Source: Paracoccaceae bacterium
Lineage (GTDB): Bacteria; Pseudomonadota; Alphaproteobacteria; Rhodobacterales; Rhodobacteraceae
Assembly: GCA_016124615.1 (NCBI GenBank)
Contig: WGNF01000008.1
Location: forward strand, 1 to 64,000
Direction: 5' to 3'
DNA length: 64,000 bases
Position 1 is the first letter of the stretch; each line of letters starts with the position of its first letter. A program made the translations under genes and the position numbers. Below are positions 17,404 to 26,372 of this stretch, in pieces. The notes below the pieces were generated by a model. That model was not told the DNA's origin, made no database searches, and was given only the letters and a program-made list of their open reading frames with translations.

Positions 17404-18453
17404 ATGAACATTCGCAACGTCATGGTGGCCGCCGCCGCGGCCCTTACGCTCGGTCAGGCCGCCAACGCCGCCGACCCCAAACTGACCGTGTTCGACTGGG
17501 CCGGGTTCGACCAGAAGAACCTCGTCGCCGACTATGTGACCAAGTACGGCGACCAGCCGACCTACGCCTTCTTCGGCGACGATGACGAGGCGTTCCAGAA
17601 AGTCTCCTCGGGCTTCAAGGTGGATATTGCCCACCCCTGCTCGCAGATGATCCAGAAGTACCGCGACGCGGGCCTGATCGTGCCGTGGGATACCTCGAAG
17701 ATCCCGGCCTTCAAGGACATCGCGCCGCGCTTCCTGAACTCCAAGGTCTTCGTCGACAATGGCACGGTCTGGTACATCCCGACCGACTACGCCTATACCG
17801 CGACCCTCTACGATCCCGCCAAGGTTCCGGCCGAGGATGCGGCGACGCTGCAGGTCTTCGTCAACCCGAAGTATCAGGGCAAGGTCTCGCTGCCCGACAA
17901 CTCGGATGACGTCTGGGCGCTGGCGCTGCTGGCCACCGGCGTGACGGACTGGACCAAGGTCGATGACGCGCAGTTCAAGGCCGCCGCCGACTGGCTGCGC
18001 AAGGCGCACAAGAACGTCGTGTCGTACTGGAGCGATCCGTCCGCGCTGAACCAGCTGATGCAGTCGGGTCAGGTCACTGTCGCCTGGTCGTGGAACGACT
18101 CGGCCACGCAGCTGAAGGCCGATGGCATGAAGGTCGTCTTCAACCGTCAGCCCAAGGAAGGCGCGTCGAGCTGGTTCTGCGGCTGGGTCCACATGAAAGA
18201 CGCCCCCGGCGACGATCAGCGCGCCTATGACTTCGTGAACGCCTTCCTGTCGCCCGCCGCCGCGCGCGGTCTGCTGGACGACTTCGGCTATGCCTCGACC
18301 AACCAGGTCGGCGAGGCCACGATTTCGCACGACGAACTGGTGCAGCACGACATCGACCCGGTCACCGGCACCCTGCTGGCGCAGACCCCGCTGGACCAGA
18401 AGCTGCGCGATCGCATGGTGGAAGAGTTCCAGAAGATCAAGGCCGGCTTCTAA
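17404..18453 (+). CDS. Periplasmic substrate-binding protein, PotD-like (ABC transporter)
   Basis: 349 residues. A Sec signal peptide (about 1-22, AALTLGQAANAAD) leads into a polyamine/iron-type binding fold ('TVFDWAGFDQKNLV', 'VDIAHPCSQMIQKY', 'VWYIPTDYAYT'). Resembles PotD/PotF-type binding proteins for polyamines or related cations. ATG at 17404 follows AGGGACGAAA; upstream in-frame ATG at 17371 would spoil the signal peptide. No permease or ATPase gene is next to it: tmRNA follows on the right and the gene on the left is divergent, so it is an orphan or works with a distant transporter. Confidence 0.82.
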   Translation: MNIRNVMVAAAAALTLGQAANAADPKLTVFDWAGFDQKNLVADYVTKYGDQPTYAFFGDDDEAFQKVSSGFKVDIAHPCSQMIQKYRDAGLIVPWDTSKIPAFKDIAPRFLNSKVFVDNGTVWYIPTDYAYTATLYDPAKVPAEDAATLQVFVNPKYQGKVSLPDNSDDVWALALLATGVTDWTKVDDAQFKAAADWLRKAHKNVVSYWSDPSALNQLMQSGQVTVAWSWNDSATQLKADGMKVVFNRQPKEGASSWFCGWVHMKDAPGDDQRAYDFVNAFLSPAAARGLLDDFGYASTNQVGEATISHDELVQHDIDPVTGTLLAQTPLDQKLRDRMVEEFQKIKAGF

Positions 18454-18473
18454 GCCACTGATCCGATGATCGG

Positions 18474-18500
18474 AAACGCCGCCCCCGCCGGGCGGCGTTT
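18474..18500 (+). terminator. Rho-independent terminator
   Basis: A perfect 10-bp stem (AAACGCCGCC / GGCGGCGTTT) with a 7-nt loop, ending in TTTTCATTT, 20 bases after the stop of the binding-protein gene. Confidence 0.8.
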
Positions 18501-18526
18501 TCATTTGGCGATCCCCGACTGCGGCC

Positions 18527-18555
18527 TTGAGCCCGGCCCGCCACATGCCTATATT
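18527..18555 (+). promoter_or_regulatory. Promoter of the tmRNA gene
   Basis: TTGAGC at 18527-18532 and TATATT at 18550-18555 are separated by exactly 17 bases, a strong sigma-70 promoter. Transcription would begin near 18562, at the first base of a stable hairpin of the acceptor piece. Confidence 0.7.
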
Positions 18556-18561
18556 GGCTCT

Positions 18562-18900
18562 GTCCGGGGCAACCCGGACTATGGCGATAAACGCGCACGT
18601 AATAAGCGGATCGGACCCGGGGGCGGTACCCGGCGACTCCACCAAACACCCGGCATTGCGGGTCATGGGGTCGAAACAGGATCGACGAACGACTAAAGGT
18701 GTTAGCTTTTGCTCGGTGAGGTACCACCGTTATCGGTCCAAAATGTACAGTTGCCAATGACAACCGTGCTCCGGCAATGGCTCTGGCTGCGTAAGCAGTT
18801 CGAGTCGCCGAAAATAAGCCCTTGCGCTTAGCAGCGTAAGGCGGGGTTCGCAGGCACCTGGCAACAGAAGCCTGCACTTTCCGCCCGCGCGGCGCCCGTC
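18562..18900 (+). ncRNA. ssrA: tmRNA, circularly permuted two-piece form
   Basis: Gene order is permuted as in alphaproteobacteria. The acceptor piece comes first and ends with CGACTCCACCA at 18634-18644. After a short spacer the second piece starts GGGGTCG at 18667-18673, which pairs with CGACTCC to rebuild the acceptor stem. The tag frame at 18753-18791 reads ANDNRAPAMALAA followed by TAA, a normal degradation tag ending LAA. The hairpin GTCCGGG-GCAA-type begins the acceptor piece. The 5' end is set from the promoter; the 3' end near 18900 is approximate. It rescues stalled ribosomes with SmpB. Confidence 0.93.
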
Positions 18901-18916
18901 TGAGTGGAGCCGCCGG

Positions 18917-20164
18917 GTGCAACCCTCGCCAAGTTTTCCCGAAGCGACCCGCGTCTTTGCCCGCATCGGCCTGATGTCCTTCGGCGGGCCGGCGGCGCAG
19001 ATCGCCGTGATGCACCACGAACTGGTGGAGACCCGCGACTGGCTGACCGAGGCGCAGTTTCTGGCCGGGCTGTCGTTCTGCATGCTGCTACCGGGCCCCG
19101 AGGCGATGCAGCTTGCCACCTACGCGGGCTGGCGCCTGCACGGGGTGCGCGGCGGGCTGGTCGCGGGGCTCTTGTTCGTGCTGCCCGGCGCGGTGGTGAT
19201 GCTGGCGCTGGCGGCGGGTTATTCCGCCTTTGGCGCCGTGCCGACGGTGCAGGCGGCCTTCCTTGGCATCAAGGCCGCCATCGTGGTGATCGTCATCGAC
19301 GCGCTGCGCCGCGTCGCCCGCCGGGCCCTGACCGGGCGGGCGCAGCGGATCATCGCGGCGCTGGCCTTCGTCGCGCTCTTCGCCTTTGCCATGCCGTTCC
19401 CTGCGGTCGTGATCCTCGCCGGGCTTTACGGCGCCGCAACCGCGCCCACCTCGGCCACCCGGCCGCCACCGGTGCCGCTGCGCCCGGCGCTGCGCATGGC
19501 GGCGATCTGGGCCGCCGTCTGGCTGATCCCGCTGGGTCTGCTGGCGGTGCTGGAACATGGTCTGCTGACCCAGATCGGCGCCTATTTCGCCCGGCTCGCG
19601 GTGCTCAGCTTTGGCGGGGCCTATGCCCTGTTGGCCTGGATGGCGCAGACCGTGGTGGCCGATTTCCACTGGCTGACCCCGGCGCAGATGGTTGACGGTC
19701 TGGGCCTGGCCGAGACGACGCCGGGGCCGCTGATCCTGGTGACCGAATTCGTGGGCTACCTCGCCGCCGCCCGGCATGGCGGTGCGTGGGGCGGCGTTCT
19801 GGGCGCGCTGGTCACGCTCTGGATGACCTTTGCCCCCTGTTTTCTGTGGGTTTTCGTCGGCGCGCCCTGGATCGAGGCGATCACCACCCGGCCCCGCCTG
19901 ACCGCCGCGCTGAACGCGGTGATGGCCGCCGTGGTCGGCGTCATCCTGAACCTGTCGCTGTGGTTCGCGCTGCATGTGGCGTTCCACGCGGTCGGGTTGT
20001 TCGCTTGGGGGCCGCTGCATGTGCCGCTGCCGCAGCTTTCCAGCGTCGATTGGCGCGCCCTTGCCCTGACGGCGCTGGCGGCGGTGATCGTCCTGCGGTT
20101 GCGCTGGCCGCTGCCGGTGGCGCTGGCCGTCGCGGCGGCGATGGGGCTGATCGGCGGGCTTTGA
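18917..20164 (+). CDS. chrA: Chromate transporter ChrA
   Basis: 415 residues with two tandem CHR domains (about 8-180 and 210-405), each starting with the 'F..IGLMSFGGPAAQI' / 'FARLAVLSFGGAYALL' motif, and about 10-12 membrane segments. Long-chain ChrA proteins export chromate across the inner membrane. The start is GTG at 18917, with GGAG about 8 bases upstream; there is no in-frame ATG that keeps the first CHR motif complete. Lies directly behind tmRNA. Confidence 0.9.
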   Translation: MQPSPSFPEATRVFARIGLMSFGGPAAQIAVMHHELVETRDWLTEAQFLAGLSFCMLLPGPEAMQLATYAGWRLHGVRGGLVAGLLFVLPGAVVMLALAAGYSAFGAVPTVQAAFLGIKAAIVVIVIDALRRVARRALTGRAQRIIAALAFVALFAFAMPFPAVVILAGLYGAATAPTSATRPPPVPLRPALRMAAIWAAVWLIPLGLLAVLEHGLLTQIGAYFARLAVLSFGGAYALLAWMAQTVVADFHWLTPAQMVDGLGLAETTPGPLILVTEFVGYLAAARHGGAWGGVLGALVTLWMTFAPCFLWVFVGAPWIEAITTRPRLTAALNAVMAAVVGVILNLSLWFALHVAFHAVGLFAWGPLHVPLPQLSSVDWRALALTALAAVIVLRLRWPLPVALAVAAAMGLIGGL

Positions 20165-20252
20165 ACGGGGGGCGAAAAACCCCGGCCCGGCCCCTTCCCT
20201 TCGGATTCGAATCCCCTATGCTGACCGAACTGCGGCTGCGAAAGGCTTTCTG

Positions 20253-20717
20253 ATGACCCGTTCCATCGACTACGGAAATCTGATGCACCGTGCGATGCGG
20301 GGACTGATCCAACAGGTGCTGACCGACGTCGCCGAGAATGGCCTGCCCGGCGCGCATCACTTCTTCATCACCTTCGACACCCGGCACAGCGGCGTGAAGA
20401 TGGCGTCTTGGCTGAAGGATCGCTATCCGGCCGAAATGACGGTGGTAATCCAGCACTGGTACGAAAACCTGACCGTCACCGACGAGGGTTTCACCATCAC
20501 GCTGAACTTCGGCAACCAGCCGGAACCGATGTTCATTCCATTCGACTCGGTGCGCACTTTCGTCGACCCCTCGGTTGAATTCGGCCTGCGGTTTGAAACC
20601 CATGACGATGACGACGACGAAGAGGATGACGACGAGGCCGACATGGCCGAAGAGGTCGAGGACGACGCCCCGCACAAGGATGCCGAGGTGGTCAGCCTCG
20701 ACAGCTGGCGCAAATAG
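20253..20717 (+). CDS. sspB: ClpXP adaptor SspB (alphaproteobacterial type)
   Basis: 154 residues. A beta-rich core (1-115, 'HHFFITFDTRHSGVKM', 'ITLNFGNQPEPMFIPF') is followed by a very acidic linker (DDDDDEEDDDE) and a C-terminal tail 'VVSLDSWRK' that would dock on ClpX. SspB delivers tmRNA-tagged peptides to ClpXP, so its position two genes after ssrA is functionally apt. ATG at 20253 follows AAAGG. Confidence 0.9.
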   Translation: MTRSIDYGNLMHRAMRGLIQQVLTDVAENGLPGAHHFFITFDTRHSGVKMASWLKDRYPAEMTVVIQHWYENLTVTDEGFTITLNFGNQPEPMFIPFDSVRTFVDPSVEFGLRFETHDDDDDEEDDDEADMAEEVEDDAPHKDAEVVSLDSWRK

Positions 20718-20798
20718 CTCGCGGTATGCGACGGTATGCCGATTGATTTTGCGATGCTGGACGGCTAAACCCCTCGCGACAGCGAGGAGGCTTGCCCG

Positions 20799-22193
20799 AT
20801 GACCGCGACCCGCACCGAAACCGACAGCTTTGGCCCGCTTGAGGTTCCCGCCGACAAGTATTGGGGGGCGCAGACGCAGCGTTCCATCATCAACTTCCCG
20901 ATCGGCTGGGAACGCCAACCGGTGAAGATCATCCGCGCGCTCGGCGTGATCAAGAAGGCCTGCGCGCTGGTCAACATCGACCAGGGCGATATTGCGCCGG
21001 AACTGGGCCAGGTGATCGCCGCCGCCGCGACCGAGGTGATCGAGGGCAAGTTCGACGACAACTTCCCGCTGGTCGTCTGGCAGACCGGGTCGGGCACCCA
21101 GTCGAACATGAACGCCAACGAGGTGATTTCGAACCGCGCGATCGAGATGTTGGGCGGCGTCAAGGGCTCGAAAAAGCCGATCCACCCGAACGACCATGTG
21201 AACATGGGGCAATCGTCGAACGATACCTTCCCCACCGCGATGCATGTGGCCATCGCCATGCAGGCGCGCGACGTGCTGCTGCCGGGGCTGGAAAAGCTGC
21301 ATGCCGCGCTGGCCGCCAAATCCGAAGCCTTCAAGGACATCATCAAGATCGGCCGCACCCATACGCAGGACGCGACGCCGCTGACGCTAGGGCAGGAGTT
21401 TTCGGGTTATGCCGCGCAGGTGGCCAAGGGCATCGCGCGGGTGAAGATGTGCCTGCCCGACATCTACGAACTGGCGCAGGGCGGCACTGCCGTCGGCACC
21501 GGGCTGAACACCAAGCATGGCTGGGATACCCGTGTGGCCGCAAAGATCGCCGAGATCACCGGCCTGCCCTTCGTCACCGCGCCCAACAAGTTCGAGGCGC
21601 TGGCCGCGCATGACGCGATGGTCATGTTCTCGGGCGCGCTGAAGACCGTGGCGGCGTCGCTGTTCAAGATCGCCAACGACCTGCGTCTGCTGGGCTCCGG
21701 CCCCCGCTCGGGCCTGGGCGAGTTGATCTTGCCGGAGAACGAACCCGGCAGCAGCATCATGCCGGGCAAGGTGAACCCGACGCAGGCCGAGGCGCTGACG
21801 ATGGTCTGCGCCCATGTGATGGGCAACGATGCGGCGGTGGGCTTTGCCGGGTCGCAGGGGCATTTCGAGCTGAACGTCTACAACCCGATGATGTCCTATA
21901 ACGTGTTGCAGAGCATGCAGCTGCTGGGCGACGCGGCGGGCAGCTTCACCGACAACATGGTGGTCGGCACGCAGGCCAACACCGCGCGGATCGACAGGCT
22001 GATGAAGGAATCGCTGATGCTGGTCACCGCGCTGGCGCCCACCATCGGCTACGACGCCGCGACCAAGGTGGCCAAGACGGCACACAAGAACGGCACCACG
22101 CTGCGCGAAGAAGCCATCGCGCTGGGTTATGTCGATGGCGAAACCTTCGACCGCATCGTGCGGCCCGAGGATATGGTGGGGCCGAAGGGCTGA
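20799..22193 (+). CDS. fumC: Class II fumarate hydratase
   Basis: 464 residues. Signature '[13 protein letters not shown]' (about 317-329) holds the catalytic serine loop, and '[10 protein letters not shown]' supplies the catalytic histidine region. It interconverts fumarate and malate in the TCA cycle, without an iron-sulfur cluster. ATG at 20799 follows GAGGAGG. The stop at 22193 is one base from the next start, so fumC and the two small genes behind it are probably one operon. Confidence 0.95.
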   Translation: MTATRTETDSFGPLEVPADKYWGAQTQRSIINFPIGWERQPVKIIRALGVIKKACALVNIDQGDIAPELGQVIAAAATEVIEGKFDDNFPLVVWQTGSGTQSNMNANEVISNRAIEMLGGVKGSKKPIHPNDHVNMGQSSNDTFPTAMHVAIAMQARDVLLPGLEKLHAALAAKSEAFKDIIKIGRTHTQDATPLTLGQEFSGYAAQVAKGIARVKMCLPDIYELAQGGTAVGTGLNTKHGWDTRVAAKIAEITGLPFVTAPNKFEALAAHDAMVMFSGALKTVAASLFKIANDLRLLGSGPRSGLGELILPENEPGSSIMPGKVNPTQAEALTMVCAHVMGNDAAVGFAGSQGHFELNVYNPMMSYNVLQSMQLLGDAAGSFTDNMVVGTQANTARIDRLMKESLMLVTALAPTIGYDAATKVAKTAHKNGTTLREEAIALGYVDGETFDRIVRPEDMVGPKG

Positions 22194-22194
22194 C

Positions 22195-22374
22195 ATGGTC
22201 GAGATCGTCAACCTCAACCACGCCCGCAAGGCGCAGGCCCGCGCCAAGGCCCGTGCCACCGCCGAGGCGAACGCGCTGAAGTTCGGCCGCAGCAAGGCCG
22301 AACGGGCGCTGGAGCAGACGCAGGCCGACAAGGCCCGCGCCGCGCTCGACGCCCACGCGCGCGAGACTGAATGA
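22195..22374 (+). CDS. DUF4169 family small protein
   Basis: 59 residues, highly charged and Ala/Arg/Lys-rich, beginning MVEIVNLNHARKAQARAKA. This matches the short DUF4169 proteins that follow fumC in Rhodobacterales. Likely all-helical and cytoplasmic; function unknown. ATG at 22195 begins one base after the fumC stop; the stop overlaps the next start (ATGA). Confidence 0.8.
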   Translation: MVEIVNLNHARKAQARAKARATAEANALKFGRSKAERALEQTQADKARAALDAHARETE

Positions 22375-22601
22375 ACGGCCGCCCGGTCAAGCACTCGCTG
22401 ACGCTCGCCGGGCACCGCACCAGCGTTTCGCTGGAAGCCGCGTTCTGGCAGGCGTTCCGCGAGATTGCCGCCACGCGCGGACAGGGGATCAATACGCTCG
22501 CGGCCGAGATCGACGCCGCGCGCGGCGATGTGGGGCTGGCGTCAGCCATTCGGGTTTTCGTGCTGGATGCGGTCCGAACCAAATCTTCGCCGAAGATTTG
22601 A
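22371..22601 (+). CDS. Ribbon-helix-helix domain protein
   Basis: 76 residues. 'HSLTLAGHRTSVSLEAAFWQAFREIA' is the ribbon-helix-helix DNA-binding motif of the RHH_4 type, with a short C-terminal helix. The start overlaps the DUF4169 stop at 22371-22374. Probably a small transcriptional regulator; no target is evident. The last codons lie in a perfect inverted repeat (22581-22599). Confidence 0.78.
   Translation: MNGRPVKHSLTLAGHRTSVSLEAAFWQAFREIAATRGQGINTLAAEIDAARGDVGLASAIRVFVLDAVRTKSSPKI
22581..22599 (+). terminator. Inverted repeat, possible terminator of the fumC operon
   Basis: Perfect 9-bp arms AAATCTTCG / CGAAGATTT with a one-base centre, overlapping the 3' end of the RHH gene. Only a weak T-run follows after a short gap, so termination is uncertain. 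Confidence 0.4.
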
Positions 22602-22628
22602 GCTGATTTTACTGCGAAAAATCGCCCT

Positions 22629-23972
22629 TTAACGGCGGCGGATATCCAGCCAGATGCCGTCTTTCGCCCGCACCGTCAGATGCGCCACCGGCACCGGTTC
22701 GCGCCCCGCGACCGGGGCGAACCGGAACGCCCGCACCAGCAGGGCCAGCAACAGTGGCCCCTCGACCATCGCGAAACCCGCCCCGGTGCAGACCCTTGGC
22801 CCGGCCGAGAACGGCATGTAGGCGTCACGGGCCGAGGCACGGCAGGCTTCCGTCTGCCAACGGTCGGGGTCGAAGGCATCGGGATCAGCCCAGAACCTTT
22901 CGTGCCGGTGCAGGTGCCAGGGGCTTAGCACGATCTGCGCGCCGGGGGCGACCGGGCGGTCGCGCATCACCTCGGGGCAGCGGTTTTCGCGCACCATCAT
23001 CGGCACCGGTGGATAAAGCCGCAGTGCCTCGCGGAACACGTCGCGGGTGAACTTCAGCTTCGACAGGTCTGAAAACGCGACATTTTCCCCGAGCGTCGCC
23101 GCTTCGGCCGCAACCCGATCCTGCACCTCGGGCGCGCGTGCCAGCAGATAAAGCGCCCAAGCCAGCGCCGAGGCCGAGGTTTCATGCCCGGCCAGAAAGA
23201 AGATCGCCACCTGATCGACCATCTCAGCCGTTGCGAACCGCTCGCCGGTCTGCGGGTCGGCGGTGGTCATGATCTTGGTCGCCAGATCGTCGGGCGCGGT
23301 GCCGGCCGCAATCGCCGCGGCGCGGTCATCCGTCAGCCGCGCGATCAGCCCGCGGATCGCCCGCGCGGTGGCCTTGGTCCGCCGCCGGTGAAAGCGCGGC
23401 ACCCAGGCGGGCACCGGCAGGAAGGCAGCAAGATTCAGGATCGGTTGCGTCCGCTGATAGTCGCGGAACTGGGCGAAGACCGCGGCGGCCACCGCATTCT
23501 CGATCGGGATCGAAAAGAGGGTGCGAAAGATCACGTCGGCCGCCGCATGGCTCATCGGGGCCTCGACCTCCTGCACGCCCTCGCCCAGCCGCGCCACCGC
23601 CGCCTGCCCGGCGGCCAGCATCGCCGGGAAGGCATCACGCAAGCGGCCGCCCTCGAACGCCGGGTCGATGATGCGGCGCTGGCGCTTCCATTCCTCGCCG
23701 TTGGTCACGAAGACCGAGCGGCCCAACAGCGGGCGCAGCCCCTCGCCGATCCGGTTCGATTTCGGAAAATCATCCGGCCGCTCGTTCAGCACGCGGGCGA
23801 TCAGCGCCGGATCGTTGCACAGATAGCTGCGAAAGAACGACGTGCGGAACTCGGCCATCCAAGCGCGGTACAGCCGCGCCGGTTGCGCCGACAGGATGTC
23901 TTGCCGGAAAAGCCGCAGATAGCGCCAGAGCGAGACGCGATCGGGGCGCGGCGTGGGCTTGGGCGGGATCAT
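22629..23972 (-). CDS. Cytochrome P450
   Basis: 447 residues. The heme loop 'FSAGPRVCTG' near residue 385-394 carries the thiolate cysteine, 'AGHETSA' is the I-helix oxygen-activation motif, and EALR is the ExxR pair. It looks like a soluble bacterial P450 of the CYP4-like group; no ferredoxin or reductase gene is adjacent, so electrons must come from elsewhere. Start ATG at 23972 overlaps the stop of the upstream hydrolase gene (ATGA). An in-frame extension exists far upstream but is the shadow of that gene. Substrate unknown. Confidence 0.88.
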   Translation of the reverse strand: MIPPKPTPRPDRVSLWRYLRLFRQDILSAQPARLYRAWMAEFRTSFFRSYLCNDPALIARVLNERPDDFPKSNRIGEGLRPLLGRSVFVTNGEEWKRQRRIIDPAFEGGRLRDAFPAMLAAGQAAVARLGEGVQEVEAPMSHAAADVIFRTLFSIPIENAVAAAVFAQFRDYQRTQPILNLAAFLPVPAWVPRFHRRRTKATARAIRGLIARLTDDRAAAIAAGTAPDDLATKIMTTADPQTGERFATAEMVDQVAIFFLAGHETSASALAWALYLLARAPEVQDRVAAEAATLGENVAFSDLSKLKFTRDVFREALRLYPPVPMMVRENRCPEVMRDRPVAPGAQIVLSPWHLHRHERFWADPDAFDPDRWQTEACRASARDAYMPFSAGPRVCTGAGFAMVEGPLLLALLVRAFRFAPVAGREPVPVAHLTVRAKDGIWLDIRRR

Positions 23973-25192
23973 GCCGCGCGGCTCGTATAGCGCGACAGCG
24001 GCCGTTCGATCCGGCTTTTCGAGGCCGCGCGACCCGCATAGCGCGCGGCCAGCGTCAGCGGCCCGGCGGTGATGCGGAAATAGTCGTAATCCCTCGGCCG
24101 GTCGAAGGCCGAGAGATACTGGAAATGCAGCCGGAAGAAGCGCCAGCGCAGCGCCCGCCAGCGTTCCGGGCTCAGCGTCTGGGTGAAGGCGGCCGAGATC
24201 ACCAGCGGCCAGCGCCGACCCCCCGGCGCCACGCCCGACACCGCCACCGGATCGCAAAGCGAAAACGCCGCGCCATCGCCCGGCGCGGTAACATCGACCC
24301 ATGTCAGATCGTCGCGCGTCGAAAGGAAGGCCAGATCGTCGCGCAGCTTCCACGCCGCAGGCAGGAAGGACACCATCGGAATGACATGGCCCAGCGACAG
24401 GAAGGCCAGCACCGGCCCGCCGGCCGCAGGCCCCTCGCCCGCGCGCAGAAGGTCGGCCAGCACCCCCACCGCCAGATGCGCGCCCGAGGAATGGCCGACC
24501 ACCAGCACCTCGTCCACCTCGGTGCGCAAAGCCTCGGCGATGGACTGGCGAAACACCACCATCCGCGCCGCCAGATCGGCGGGCAGCGCGCCCCGTGCCT
24601 GCGCGGTATGGGCGTAGTCGTGCATCAGGTAATAGGCCAGAAAGCGGCCATCCAGCGCCCGGAACCAGCGCAAGCCAAGCGGCACCACGGCCAACCCGAC
24701 AAGAACGGCCACTGCCAGCGGGGCCAGTTTCGCCACCAGCGCGCCCGCCGCCAGCCCGGCAAGGCAGGTCAGGCCAAGCTGAACCAGCAGCATCACGATG
24801 GGATAAAGCGCGGCGAGGATCGGCCCCTTGCGCAGCCGCATCAGCCGGAACAGCGCGCCCGAGCCGATGTAGACCCAGGCCGTGCGCGCCAGTTGCAGAT
24901 AGGTCGCCGGGATCCCCTGTGCCATCGAGCCGCGCACGATATCGGCCCAAATCAGCATCTCGACCTCGGCCTGCACCGAAGCACCGTCGATTTCGGCCTG
25001 CACCTGCCAGCCATAGGCGCCCCGCCCCTGCTTCGGGCTCAGCGTCAGGTGATAGCCAGAGATCTCGGCCTGCGCGGCGCCTTCCTTGCGGTACATCTCG
25101 CGGTAGCGGCGCGCGGGCACGGGGTCGTAGCCGGGGATGTAGAACACCCGCCGCCGCGCCACCTGCCCCGCCGTCTTGTCCGCCCCGATCAT
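23969..25192 (-). CDS. Membrane alpha/beta-hydrolase coupled to the P450
   Basis: 407 residues. 'VVGHSSGAH' with S235 is the nucleophile elbow of an alpha/beta hydrolase. Two hydrophobic segments precede it (about 127-153 and 156-175), so the catalytic domain is membrane-anchored; the N-terminus has 'VFYIPGYDPV'. Its stop overlaps the P450 start, indicating co-translation. An esterase or lipase acting on a lipid also used by the P450 is an inference from the pairing. Confidence 0.75.
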   Translation of the reverse strand: MIGADKTAGQVARRRVFYIPGYDPVPARRYREMYRKEGAAQAEISGYHLTLSPKQGRGAYGWQVQAEIDGASVQAEVEMLIWADIVRGSMAQGIPATYLQLARTAWVYIGSGALFRLMRLRKGPILAALYPIVMLLVQLGLTCLAGLAAGALVAKLAPLAVAVLVGLAVVPLGLRWFRALDGRFLAYYLMHDYAHTAQARGALPADLAARMVVFRQSIAEALRTEVDEVLVVGHSSGAHLAVGVLADLLRAGEGPAAGGPVLAFLSLGHVIPMVSFLPAAWKLRDDLAFLSTRDDLTWVDVTAPGDGAAFSLCDPVAVSGVAPGGRRWPLVISAAFTQTLSPERWRALRWRFFRLHFQYLSAFDRPRDYDYFRITAGPLTLAARYAGRAASKSRIERPLSRYTSRAA

Positions 25193-25232
25193 GGCGCCAG
25201 CATAGGCGGCAATTCCGGCGAAAATAAGGGGC

Positions 25233-25985
25233 TCAGCCGAGCGCGGAAAGGCCGGGGAAATGCTCCAGCAGCCAGTAGGAGAAGCTGGAGAACCCGCCCG
25301 TCAGCATCAAGAGCCCGATGGTCCAGAGCAGAAGGCCCATGAGCCGCTCGATCCGCTCCATCCGCGCCTTCATCCAGCGCATCAGCCCGGCCAGCCGCGG
25401 GAAGAACGCCGCGACCGCCAGAAACGGCAGCCCCAGCCCCAGCGCATAGACCGCCAGCAGCAGCGTGCCCCGGCTGACGCTGGCCTCGTTCGCGGCCAGC
25501 GACAGGATCGCGCCCAGTTGCGGGCCGATGCAGGGGGTCCAGCCAAAGGCGAAGGCGAGGCCGAGCACATAGGCGCCGAAGGCCGACCCGCCGCGGTCGC
25601 CAACGTCCAGCCGCGCCTCGCGGTTCAGGAAGGGGATGGTGATGACGCCCAGAAAATGCGCGCCAAAGACCATCACGATCAACCCCGACAGGGTGGCGAA
25701 GATGGTGGAGTTCTTCAGGAAGAAAGCGCCAAAGGCCGAGGCGGTGAAGCCGAGGAACAGGAACACCGTCGACAGCCCCAGCACGAAACAGAGCGCCGGA
25801 ACCATCGGGCTGCGGCGGGTCGCTTCGGCGCCGTTCAACTCGGCGATGCTGATGCCCGACATGTAGGCGAGGTAGGGCGGCACGATCGGCAGCACGCAGG
25901 GGCTGAGAAACGACAGGATGCCCGCGCAAAGAGCGATGAACATGGCCGGCAACAGCCCGGCGTCGATCAGGTCCAGTCCGAACAT
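25233..25985 (-). CDS. ccdA: CcdA-type cytochrome c biogenesis/thiol-disulfide membrane protein
   Basis: 250 residues, six or seven membrane segments. Cysteines in 'LSFLSPCVLPIVPPYLAYMSG' (about residue 30) and 'FGWTPCIGPQLG' (about 150) are the redox-active pair that passes electrons across the membrane to periplasmic thioredoxins for cytochrome c maturation. ATG at 25985 has AAAGGGG 6 bases upstream; the ATG at 25991 is too close to it. Divergent from tusA. Confidence 0.9.
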   Translation of the reverse strand: MFGLDLIDAGLLPAMFIALCAGILSFLSPCVLPIVPPYLAYMSGISIAELNGAEATRRSPMVPALCFVLGLSTVFLFLGFTASAFGAFFLKNSTIFATLSGLIVMVFGAHFLGVITIPFLNREARLDVGDRGGSAFGAYVLGLAFAFGWTPCIGPQLGAILSLAANEASVSRGTLLLAVYALGLGLPFLAVAAFFPRLAGLMRWMKARMERIERLMGLLLWTIGLLMLTGGFSSFSYWLLEHFPGLSALG

Positions 25986-26091
25986 GTGCATCCCCTTTGC
26001 CGCCGCATAGACGATTTCGCTGCCTCCGTCACGAGGCCAATGCGTCACAACGGCGTGGACGCAGGCTCGTGATCGGCCTATCAGGCGGCGC

Positions 26092-26319
26092 ATGGAGTGG
26101 GATGCCGAAGTCGATGCCGCCGGGCTGATCTGCCCCCTGCCCGTCTTGCGCGCGCGCAAGCGGCTGTTGTCGCTGCCGCCGGGGGCGGTGCTGCGGCTGA
26201 TCGCCACCGACCCCGCCTCGATCATCGACGTGCCGCATTTCTGCGCCGAAGCGGGGCATGCGCTGCTTGGGCAGACCGAGGAAGGTCCGCATCAGGTGTT
26301 CCTGATCCGGCGGGGGTAA
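26092..26319 (+). CDS. TusA-family sulfurtransferase
   Basis: 75 residues. 'ICPLPVLRARKRL' holds the conserved Cys14 of the CPxP motif, the persulfide carrier of TusA/SirA-like proteins. These relay sulfur in tRNA thiolation or cofactor pathways in the cytoplasm. ATG at 26092, about 106 bases from the divergent ccdA start, which shares the theme of thiol chemistry. Confidence 0.88.
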   Translation: MEWDAEVDAAGLICPLPVLRARKRLLSLPPGAVLRLIATDPASIIDVPHFCAEAGHALLGQTEEGPHQVFLIRRG

Positions 26320-26323
26320 GGAA

Positions 26324-26348
26324 AAGGCGCCGGGAACCCCGGCGCCTT
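26324..26348. terminator. Bidirectional terminator between tusA and rne
   Basis: 11-bp perfect stem AAGGCGCCGGG / CCCGGCGCCTT with a 3-nt loop, placed between two convergent genes. A-run on the left and T-rich sequence on the right let it serve both directions. Confidence 0.8.
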
Positions 26349-26372
26349 CCAATCTTTCAACCGTCCGCCGGA

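Noticed and set aside
17068-18666. A 532-residue minus-strand frame across the binding protein gene
   Set aside because: Antisense to a gene with signal peptide, ribosome site and terminator; also crosses the tmRNA promoter.
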